Shown one piece after another: positions 15,118 through 21,622 of a stretch of 36,947 nt of DNA (position 1 is the first letter of the stretch; every line of letters begins with the position of its first letter). The stretch is from assembly GCA_900548265.1 (NCBI GenBank), contig URKG01000021.1:1-36947 (forward strand), in the 5' to 3' direction. The DNA is from an uncultured Collinsella sp. GTDB lineage: Bacteria; Actinomycetota; Coriobacteriia; Coriobacteriales; Coriobacteriaceae. Under the pieces are notes generated by a model. The model searched no databases. It worked only from the letters and a program-made list of their open reading frames with translations, and was not told where the DNA came from. The position numbers and the translations under genes are program-made.

Positions 15118-16230
15118 ATGGCAAAGGTAAAAATCAGCGACGTCGCGCGCGAGGCCGGGGTTTCGTTGGGCACGGTTTCCAACGCGCTCAACCACCCCGA
15201 AAAGCTGCGCCCCGAGACCCTCAAGCTCATCAATGAGACCATCAATCGCCTTGGCTACCTGCCCAACCAAAGCGCCCGTCAGCTCGCGGGCGGCGCCACC
15301 AAGTCCTTTGGCCTTGTGCTCCCCCGTCTCGATCACGGCTTTTCGCTCCAAATCGCCAGCGGCGCCCACAACGAGGCCCGCAAGCACGGCTACGACTTGC
15401 TCATCGCCAACGCCGATAACGACGATATTCTCGAGGACCATTACCTGCGCTACTTTATGGGCACGCAGATGTCCGGCGTCATGGTTCAGCCCATGGCGTC
15501 CCCCGACTGGCATCCGGCCATGACTAAAATGCCCGTGCCGATCGTCCATCTGGACATCCACTGTTCCGAGCCCGGCTACTACGTAGCGGCCGACAACGAG
15601 GCCCAAGGTCGCATCATTGCCGAACTCGCCATCGCCCGCGGCGCACACCATATTGTCGTCGTCGGCCGAGCAGCATTTATGCAACTCACCCTGCGCGTCC
15701 TTGGCATTCATAAGGCGCTCGCTCTGCACCCCGATATCAAGATCGAAGTCATCGACGCTGGCGAATGGAATACCGCCGCCGACGGCTACGGCATCGGCGC
15801 CCAAATCGCCGCGCGCCCCGCCGACGAACGCCCCGATTTTGTCGTCGGTCTGACCGACGTGCTGGCCTCGGGCGTCATCTCGGCGCTGGTCGACAAAGGC
15901 ATCGCCGTCCCCGGGCAAGTACGCGTAGCAGGTTGCGATGGCAACCCACTCGCTTGGAGCGGATCGGTCCCGCTCACTACGGTAGCGCCCCCGGGCTACG
16001 AGATTGGCCGCAAGGGCGTTCAATTGCTCATGGAGCAAATTGAGAACAAGGCCCCGGCAAAGACCAAGCACGTCCACATCGGCTCTGCAGCGCGCACCGT
16101 CACCGCGGTCACGGCCATCGAGGACATCAACCGCCAAGAACTCGTGCGACCGTTCCTGCTGGAACGCGCCAGCACCCAGGCAAGCAGCCAGACCGACGCC
16201 ACGGCCATCAACCTCGGTGCGTATCTATAG
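15118..16230 (+). CDS. LacI-family transcriptional regulator
   Basis: A 370-residue LacI/GalR regulator. The helix-turn-helix occupies residues 6-25 (ISDVAREAGVSLGTVSNALN), followed by the hinge with NRLGYLPNQSARQLAGG. The remainder is a periplasmic-binding-protein-like sugar sensor (SFGLVLPRLDHGFSLQIASGAH, DNEAQGRIIAELAIARG, VAGCDGNPLAW). The start ATG at 15118 has AAAGGGG five bases upstream. A TACAAT at 15077-15082 is a possible -10. It is monocistronic, ends in a strong terminator, and no sugar transport or hydrolase genes adjoin it, so the target and ligand cannot be inferred. It is divergent from glmS, but the GmlS-side palindromes resemble GntR rather than LacI sites. Confidence 0.93.
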   Translation: MAKVKISDVAREAGVSLGTVSNALNHPEKLRPETLKLINETINRLGYLPNQSARQLAGGATKSFGLVLPRLDHGFSLQIASGAHNEARKHGYDLLIANADNDDILEDHYLRYFMGTQMSGVMVQPMASPDWHPAMTKMPVPIVHLDIHCSEPGYYVAADNEAQGRIIAELAIARGAHHIVVVGRAAFMQLTLRVLGIHKALALHPDIKIEVIDAGEWNTAADGYGIGAQIAARPADERPDFVVGLTDVLASGVISALVDKGIAVPGQVRVAGCDGNPLAWSGSVPLTTVAPPGYEIGRKGVQLLMEQIENKAPAKTKHVHIGSAARTVTAVTAIEDINRQELVRPFLLERASTQASSQTDATAINLGAYL

Positions 16231-16256
16231 CACGCCCGCAAGTATGCTAAGTCGCC

Positions 16257-16304
16257 GCTCAAGCAAAAGGGGCCCGACCATTGCCGGACCCCTTTTGCTT
16301 GAGC
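16257..16304. terminator. Bidirectional terminator between lacI-type gene and HAD gene
   Basis: A perfect 16-bp stem (gctcaagcaaaagggg, 16257-16272, with 16289-16304) whose A and T tracts lie within the stem serves the two convergent genes. Confidence 0.85.
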
Positions 16305-16343
16305 GCAAACGTGGGCAATTGCTCGTTTCAACACCGCAATTGT

Positions 16344-16994
16344 CTAGCGCACGGCCTTGACCGCCGCCGCCAGATCGAACAACGTATCGAGCACGGCCTC
16401 GCAGCCATCCACCACGTCCTGCGGCAGCGGCACGATATCGGGAACGGCAAAGACATGGCAGCCGGCCGTGATGCCCGAGACGCAGCCGTTGCGCGAATCC
16501 TCGACCACAGCACATTCCTCGGGGGCAAAGCCCGCGCGCTCGCAGGCGAGCAGATACATCTCGGGGTCGGGCTTGCCGTGCACGACGTCCTCGCCACACG
16601 TTACCGTTTCAAACTTGTCAAAAAGACCGACCATCTTAAGGTTGCGCTCGGCCGTAACGAGGCGCGACGACGTCGCTAGACCCACGTGATAGCCCGCAGC
16701 CAGCAGCTCGTCTAGGCACTCGGCGGCGCCGGCCTTAAGCTCCAGCTCGGTCTTGACCATCTCGTCGCGAATCTCCTTGTGGCGACGATAGATCGCCTCG
16801 GTGGTTTCATGGCTGCCGTAATGCTTATCGAGGATGTCCATAACATCGGGCAGCGTGCGGCCGATAAACTGATGGATCAGCGCTTCATCAATCGCGAACC
16901 CCAGCTCAGCGGCGCCTGCCTTCCAGGCCTTAATCCCCAAACGCTCGGTATCGACCAGCGTTCCATCCATGTCAAAAATAACAGCCTTAATCAT
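16344..16994 (-). CDS. HAD-family phosphatase / beta-phosphoglucomutase-like
   Basis: A 216-residue haloacid dehalogenase-type hydrolase of subfamily IA. Motif I is FDMDGTLVDTE with nucleophile Asp9 and acid/base Asp11. A helical cap follows (to about residue 85), then motif II in GLATSSRL, motif III lysine in the HGKPDPEMYL stretch, and motif IV VVEDSRNG. These match the pattern of beta-phosphoglucomutases and sugar-phosphate phosphatases, which act on phosphorylated sugars in the cytoplasm. AGGGGGACCGAT precedes the ATG. A promoter candidate lies 22 bases upstream. Sequence does not separate mutase from phosphatase; phosphatase is the safer call. Confidence 0.9.
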   Translation of the reverse strand: MIKAVIFDMDGTLVDTERLGIKAWKAGAAELGFAIDEALIHQFIGRTLPDVMDILDKHYGSHETTEAIYRRHKEIRDEMVKTELELKAGAAECLDELLAAGYHVGLATSSRLVTAERNLKMVGLFDKFETVTCGEDVVHGKPDPEMYLLACERAGFAPEECAVVEDSRNGCVSGITAGCHVFAVPDIVPLPQDVVDGCEAVLDTLFDLAAAVKAVR

Positions 16995-17015
16995 ATCGGT
17001 CCCCCTCGCCGGATT

Positions 17016-17045
17016 GCATTACTGCCACTCTACCGCACTTTACAA
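17016..17045 (-). promoter_or_regulatory. Candidate promoter of the HAD gene
   Basis: On the minus strand, TTGTAA (17040-17045), an 18-base spacer and TAATGC (17016-17021), shortly before the start codon at 16994. Confidence 0.4.
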
Positions 17046-17100
17046 GCTTGTATATAACGTATATAGCATATTGCACTTTCGTTACATAGCTGGAAGTCTT

Positions 17101-17128
17101 ATGACAAGCAGCTCGGTGGGATTATAGT
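17101..17128 (+). promoter_or_regulatory. Candidate promoter of larE
   Basis: ATGACA (17101-17106), a 16-base spacer and TATAGT (17123-17128), 35 bases before the larE start. Confidence 0.4.
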
Positions 17129-17162
17129 TTCATCCGAGCTTTAATAACTGTAAGGAACTTTC

Positions 17163-18041
17163 ATGCTTTCAGACACCGCCGCACCCGCAGAGGAGCTTCA
17201 GGACAAACTCGCAGCACTCGAGCAGCTGCTTTTGGCATACGGACGCGTCGCCATCGGCTTTTCCGGTGGTGTCGACAGCAGCTTTTTGGCCGCGGTCTGC
17301 GCCCGCATCATGCCTACCAATACCCTCCTCGTCCATCTCACCACGCCGCTCATCGGCACGCCCGAACAGACTTCGTTTGAGCAGTCCGTTGATGGGCAAG
17401 CTGATGAAGGGGCGCATTTTAAGCTCCCCGTGCTCAATCTTTCGGTCGATCAGCTGCAGCTCCCCCAGGTAGCCTGTAACGATGCCAATCGCTGCTACCA
17501 CTGCAAGCACGCCGGCTTTACCGCCATCGTCAACCACGCCAAGTCGCTCGGCTTTCCCACCGTCATCGATGGCAGCAATGCAAGTGATCGCGGCGACTAC
17601 CGCCCTGGTATGCGCGCGGCAAAAGAGCTCGGCGTACGCTCCCCTCTCATGGAGGTCGGCTTTACCAAGGACGAAGAGCGCGAGCTGCTGCGCGCATGGG
17701 GCTATCCCGTCTGGAACCTGCCGGCGGGAGCATGTCTTGCCACGCGCGTTCCCACGGGCGAGGAGCTTACGCGCGAGAAGGTCGATTTAATCCGCGCCTG
17801 CGAGGATTACCTGCACGATCTTGATCTGGCACAGGTACGCGCGCGCTTGATCGGCGGCTGCATGCATATCGAGGCCGCACCCGCAGATGTTGCCAAGATT
17901 GCCGCCCTCGGCGGTGCCGCCATCGACGACAAGGGCAAGACCCCGCTGCCCGCCGTTATCGAGTCCGCGCTGCGCGAGCTGGGCTGCGACCATATCTCCC
18001 CCGAGGTCACCCCCTACATTCACGGCAACATGAACCTTTAG
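17163..18041 (+). CDS. larE: LarE-like ATP-dependent sulfur transferase
   Basis: A 292-residue PP-loop protein of the LarE family. LarE adenylates the nicotinic-acid-derived precursor and transfers sulfur to it, building the nickel-pincer cofactor of lactate racemase and related enzymes. The PP-loop is GFSGGVDSS (32-40). Cysteines at 105, 111 and 114 form CNDANRCYHCK, and Cys191 (ACLATR) matches the region of the sulfur-donating cysteine of Lactobacillus LarE. Other family stretches are DGSNASDRGDYRPG and ELGVRSPL. Several cysteines would suit the cluster-containing LarE type that is not consumed in the reaction, but this is inference. AAGGA stands six bases before the ATG. larA, larB and larC are not in the window. 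Confidence 0.88.
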   Translation: MLSDTAAPAEELQDKLAALEQLLLAYGRVAIGFSGGVDSSFLAAVCARIMPTNTLLVHLTTPLIGTPEQTSFEQSVDGQADEGAHFKLPVLNLSVDQLQLPQVACNDANRCYHCKHAGFTAIVNHAKSLGFPTVIDGSNASDRGDYRPGMRAAKELGVRSPLMEVGFTKDEERELLRAWGYPVWNLPAGACLATRVPTGEELTREKVDLIRACEDYLHDLDLAQVRARLIGGCMHIEAAPADVAKIAALGGAAIDDKGKTPLPAVIESALRELGCDHISPEVTPYIHGNMNL

Positions 18042-18068
18042 GTTACGCCGTTTTACAAACGGCGTAAC
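18042..18068 (+). terminator. Hairpin directly after larE
   Basis: A perfect 12-bp stem (gttacgccgttt with aaacggcgtaac) and 3-base loop begin at the stop codon of larE. No T run follows, so it may be an mRNA 3'-end stabiliser or a weak terminator. Confidence 0.55.
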
Positions 18069-18119
18069 TGCTCGGCGCTGCGCAGGCCCCGGGCACGGCA
18101 ATCTGACGTTCAACTGCAC

Positions 18120-18144
18120 GGGCGCGACCAAAAGGTCAGCGCCC
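18120..18144 (+). terminator. Second terminator candidate after larE
   Basis: The stem gggcgc-gacc with ggtc-a-gcgccc, loop aaaa, is followed by gcttgtttc. The remainder of 18069-18337 holds repeat copy 3 and the terminator of the next gene, and no coding sequence. Confidence 0.6.
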
Positions 18145-18217
18145 GCTTGTTTCACGTCACTTTGCCGCACCCGGAGCCCGCTCGCTCGCATATGCTCAAC
18201 CTGCACTGCGTTAACTG

Positions 18218-18266
18218 ACCTGCCAATAAGGGACAGGTTTGTTTTGGCAGGTTTTATCTGGGGAAA
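18218..18266 (+). repeat. 49-bp GGGACAG repeat, copy 3
   Basis: It matches copy 4 (20306-20354) at 47 of 49 bases in the same orientation. The two copies bracket the AlbA_2 regulator and its operator array, about 2.1 kb apart. Confidence 0.95.
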
Positions 18267-18277
18267 TATCGCGAGGC

Positions 18278-18328
18278 AGTCGCCCCCCTAGTACCCATCT
18301 AACTTCGAGAGACACAAGAGGGGCGACT
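18278..18328 (-). terminator. Inverted repeat after the AlbA_2 regulator gene
   Basis: The arms agtcgcccc (18278-18286) and ggggcgact (18320-18328) pair perfectly with a 33-base loop, just past the stop at 18338. No T run is seen on the minus strand; termination is a guess. Confidence 0.4.
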
Positions 18329-18337
18329 CGGCTGCAT

Positions 18338-20032
18338 CTACTTCTTCCGATAGCGGCGGTTGCGGCTCGTCGATGAACCCATTACTTCGATGAGCCCTTT
18401 ATCCGCCATTTTTGGCAGATGGTAACGGACAGACGAAATTCTGACCCCCGATGCAACCGCTATTTCTCGCGCCGTCATATCCACTTCGGCGCTGAGAGCC
18501 TCCAGGATCCTATCCGCCGTCGAAGCTGACGGTTCTCTGTTCCTATCGATAATTTCGAACGTGTCTTTGCCGCATTTTGACAGGGCATGTTTATCTACAA
18601 GGTCCCCGCAGATCAGACGAATGTCATCCGAATCCCACTTCAGGGCCTCTCGTATTTTTTGAACATCGCATACGCACCCATGCTCCCGCATAAACATGAG
18701 CAATGTTTCTTCGCGATCCGTCAGCTCGGCGCCCACATGGCTCTGAATCCACGTGCGGTTTTCAGCAAGCTCCGCCCCGTGCCGGGAAAGCAGCACCGTA
18801 AACGAATCGGCCTTAACGATAAATTTCGGCCTGCCAAGCGAACGAGACTCCATCTCGCGAATCATAGCCGGGATACCAGATCCCTGGCTTTCCGCAACGG
18901 CCCCCTCGGCATGCTCTAACGGCGTCGCCCCCATTAGGCTCATGAGCTTTGGGTTTCGGCAGCGCGATTCCCCGTCTGCAAGATTGTCCACCGTCTTTCC
19001 GCCCCAAAGCCCGCCAGGGTTTTTGATCTCTATTCTGTCTGGATAGATATCGACACTCACGGCCTGCCCCACAAACATGGGCGAATATTCTCGATGGATG
19101 CAGGCATTTGCCAAGGCCTCGCGCAAAACCTCCTGGGGAACTTCCCAATCCTCCCTTCTGCCAGCGCCTTGCACTATCGTCGCTTTGCGCAAGTTTCGTC
19201 CAATCGCGGCAAGGGCATCTTCGATGCAAGCCGGAATCGGGCCATCGCACAACTGGCGGTCAATAAACCGGGGTTGCCCGGGTGCAGATTTTTCCACATC
19301 GGAATGAACGGCGACATCGATCATCAGTTTGGGATAGAACTGCTGGGGGTAAATTCCCGCCGACAGAAGCCCCGCGAGCTTCACGGCACCGTCCTTTGTA
19401 GTGATATTGAGTCTGACCAGCTGCTTTTCCAGCGTATCGGCCCCGCGCAAAACGCGCGGGGTCTGCAGCCGGCGATTTGCGATAATAGACCGCACGACAT
19501 CTGGATCCAAATCCTCGACCGTTGCCTCCGAAACCACCGTGCCGTCTGCATCGCTCGGAAGCAACGCACTCTGCAGCTCATATAGCTCAGCGGGTGACAT
19601 CTTGATATCTTTATCATCCACGCGCTTGTAGCTACCGTTCTGCACGCCGCGCGCGCCGATATAGCAAGGCTTCGCTTTAAGCTCAAGTTCAAAGATGCGC
19701 ACCAGAAGCACCTGGAGCCCGTCGACCTCGCCTCGATCAAGCTCGTACCGCGGCGCATGGGTCACCACTGCCGCTGAGCCTCCGTCTCCGATACCCGAAA
19801 CAAACTGATCGCGCACCCTATCGATAGCAAAGTTAGCCGAAGGAACAAATCCTTCGGCTTCGTTCAGGCCCAAAATAATGAGCCCACCCGCAGTGTTCGC
19901 AAAAGCGCTCACTGTCTCCCATACGTCTGCGCTCAATTTATTCGTGCAGGCTTTAACTTCTACCGATGCGTCATCAGTCCCCCGCCTGCGAAGGCGCTCA
20001 ACGATAAGGCCAAGAGGTTCATCCAGCAGCAT
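18338..20032 (-). CDS. AlbA_2 (Schlafen-like) ATP-binding transcriptional regulator
   Basis: A 564-residue protein of the AlbA_2/HATPase type often annotated as ATP-dependent DNA-binding transcriptional regulator. The N-terminal AlbA_2 domain (about 20-130) shows VEVKACTNKLSADVWETVSAF and ANTAGGLIILGLNE. A GHKL-like HATPase_c_4 region (about 290-400) shows EVLREALANACIHREYS and a QGSGIPAMIREME motif. The C-terminus has two winged-helix-like parts: one near DVQKIREALKW, and a final one with MTAREIAVASGVRISSVRYHLPKMADKGLIEV and a basic tail. Targets of such proteins are poorly known. Its own upstream region carries an array of nine TTAGAGAGA sites, the nearest 10 bases from the start codon, so it probably regulates itself. 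The gene and array are less GC-rich than their neighbours. Confidence 0.88.
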   Translation of the reverse strand: MLLDEPLGLIVERLRRRGTDDASVEVKACTNKLSADVWETVSAFANTAGGLIILGLNEAEGFVPSANFAIDRVRDQFVSGIGDGGSAAVVTHAPRYELDRGEVDGLQVLLVRIFELELKAKPCYIGARGVQNGSYKRVDDKDIKMSPAELYELQSALLPSDADGTVVSEATVEDLDPDVVRSIIANRRLQTPRVLRGADTLEKQLVRLNITTKDGAVKLAGLLSAGIYPQQFYPKLMIDVAVHSDVEKSAPGQPRFIDRQLCDGPIPACIEDALAAIGRNLRKATIVQGAGRREDWEVPQEVLREALANACIHREYSPMFVGQAVSVDIYPDRIEIKNPGGLWGGKTVDNLADGESRCRNPKLMSLMGATPLEHAEGAVAESQGSGIPAMIREMESRSLGRPKFIVKADSFTVLLSRHGAELAENRTWIQSHVGAELTDREETLLMFMREHGCVCDVQKIREALKWDSDDIRLICGDLVDKHALSKCGKDTFEIIDRNREPSASTADRILEALSAEVDMTAREIAVASGVRISSVRYHLPKMADKGLIEVMGSSTSRNRRYRKK

Positions 20033-20042
20033 CGGAATTCCG

Positions 20043-20232
20043 TCTCTCTAAAACGATAGATTTATCTCTCTAAAGTATAGTATATCTCTCTAACTTTAGA
20101 GAGATAGGCATCTTATTTTAGAGAGACATTTAGAGAGATGTATCGAATTCACTGTTAGATAGCCCAATGTTATCTCTTTAACTGGCTTTCTCTTTAGAGA
20201 GACAATTAGAGAGACGAGCGCGACCTCTCTAA
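20043..20232. promoter_or_regulatory. Array of nine TTAGAGAGA sites upstream of the AlbA_2 regulator
   Basis: TCTCTCTAA occurs at 20043-20051, 20065-20073 and 20085-20093. Its complement TTAGAGAGA occurs at 20096-20104, 20118-20126, 20130-20138, 20194-20202 and 20206-20214. A one-base variant is at 20224-20232. Sites 3 and 4 form a perfect palindrome with a 2-base gap. Same-strand spacings are 22, 20, 22, 12 and 12 bp. Two overlapping TATACT boxes (20074-20084, minus strand) lie directly beside the palindrome, with no good -35, so the palindrome takes the place of the -35/spacer. The remaining gap to 20509 holds an inverted repeat (agggcac/gtgccct), a 49-bp repeat and no gene. Confidence 0.85.
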
Positions 20233-20305
20233 TCAAGGGCACCACTCTTTAAGGTGCACACTTCCTAACCGTGCCCTAAGTTGCGGTGAAATAGTCCCCC
20301 GATTA

Positions 20306-20354
20306 ACCTGCCAAAAAGGGACAGGTTTATTTTGGCAGGTTTTATCTGGGGAAA
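20306..20354 (+). repeat. 49-bp GGGACAG repeat, copy 4
   Basis: A 12-bp stem (20305-20316 with 20330-20341) around agggacaggttta, followed by ttatctggggaaa. It is the best consensus copy; the other three differ from it by one or two bases. Confidence 0.95.
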
Positions 20355-20509
20355 CGCCGAATAGCTTCATATACACAACCGCCGCAGCTCCATATGAGGC
20401 AAATGAATCCGTAGCATTTATCCCAAATCTTAAGTATTTGTTCGATAGAACGGCCCCTGCCGGCTCCTGCTAGACTGGTAGATTCCCAACCGTCCATCCA
20501 GGAGCCTCA

Positions 20510-21493
20510 ATGTCGCGCAAGCCCGCCTACAAGCAAGTACTTTCCATCGGCACCGCCGTGGTGCTCGGGTTTGCGCTGTTTACGGGATCGCTCGACGGAG
20601 CGCCCAAGTTGCTGTCGCCGCAAAGCGATGAGCAGGCGGTAGCTCTGGCCGAGAAACAAAACGAAAGTCCCAGCCGCACCGACGACGAGGCGGACCTGGT
20701 CGCTCGGCTCGAATCGGGAACGGCGAGCTCCTCGGACCCTCAAAACGGCCAGGACCCTGGCGATGGCTCTGAATCCGCCGCAACCGACACCGGTGACGAC
20801 ACTTCCACAGACAGCGCCGCCACCCCCATCGACGAGGTCGAAAACCCCGACCTCAACCGCGCCCGCGGTGTTTATCTCAGCAGCATTCCCGACTACGCCG
20901 GCAACCCCTACGTTGCCCTTCGTGCCGACAGCACGCATGCGCTGGGCACGCCGTCATTCACACTCGATGAATACGAGCGAGCCACCAAAGAGGGCTGCTT
21001 TAAGAAGTTCTCCAAGCTCGACAGCCTGGACCGCACTCGCAAAGCGCTCGCCTGCGTGGGCCCCGAATCGCTCGGTCAAGGCAAGCGCGGCGATATCTCG
21101 CGTATCCATCCCGCTGGATGGCGCCAGCAACGCTACGACTTTATTCCGGGCCAGAGCCTCTACAACCGCTGCCATCTCATCGCCTGGTCGCTCTGCGGCG
21201 AAAACGCCAACCGCAAGAATCTCCTCACCGGCACGCGTTATCTCAACGAGACAGGCATGCTGCCGTTTGAGGAGCAGATTCTCGACTACATCCGCGAGAC
21301 GGGCAACCACGTGCTCTATCGCGTCACACCCATGTATAACGAAGAGGAACTTGTCTGCCGCGGCGTGCGCCTTGAGGCGCAATCGGTCGAGGACCACGGC
21401 AAGACCCTCTGCTTCCACGTGTACTGCTACAACCTGCAGCCGCACGTGCAGATCGACTACGCCACCGGCCGCAACCAGGCATCCGGAGACTAG
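20510..21493 (+). CDS. Membrane-anchored DNA/RNA non-specific endonuclease
   Basis: A 327-residue protein with an N-terminal membrane anchor or signal (about 9-27), a low-complexity Asp/Ser/Thr-rich linker to about residue 115, and a C-terminal nuclease domain of the beta-beta-alpha-metal (NUC) type. The active-site motif reads YNRCHLIAWSLCG, with His222 as general base where DRGH is more usual, followed by NRKNLLTGTRYLNETGM with metal-binding Asn246. This resembles surface nucleases such as EndA of Streptococcus pneumoniae and streptodornases, which degrade external DNA for nutrition or uptake. AGGAG stands five bases before the ATG. A -10 candidate TAGACT is at 20471-20476. It is monocistronic. 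Confidence 0.88.
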   Translation: MSRKPAYKQVLSIGTAVVLGFALFTGSLDGAPKLLSPQSDEQAVALAEKQNESPSRTDDEADLVARLESGTASSSDPQNGQDPGDGSESAATDTGDDTSTDSAATPIDEVENPDLNRARGVYLSSIPDYAGNPYVALRADSTHALGTPSFTLDEYERATKEGCFKKFSKLDSLDRTRKALACVGPESLGQGKRGDISRIHPAGWRQQRYDFIPGQSLYNRCHLIAWSLCGENANRKNLLTGTRYLNETGMLPFEEQILDYIRETGNHVLYRVTPMYNEEELVCRGVRLEAQSVEDHGKTLCFHVYCYNLQPHVQIDYATGRNQASGD

Positions 21494-21554
21494 TGCCGAC
21501 CGCACCGCCCGTAACCCAAAAATGATTCGTTTTCCTCCGTCCCCATGGGATCAA

Positions 21555-21589
21555 AAAAGGCCGCCCTGGATTACCCAGGGCGGCCTTTT
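21555..21589. terminator. Bidirectional terminator between nuclease and EF-G-like gene
   Basis: A perfect 15-bp stem (aaaaggccgccctgg with ccagggcggcctttt) and 5-base loop, with T tracts on both strands, lie between convergent genes. Confidence 0.9.
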
Positions 21590-21622
21590 CGTCAGCGTCC
21601 ACATTGCAGGCAACGCCACACG

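Noticed and set aside
20043..20232. CRISPR-like array
   Set aside because: The repeat unit is only 9 bases, occurs on both strands and has uneven spacing; no cas genes are present.
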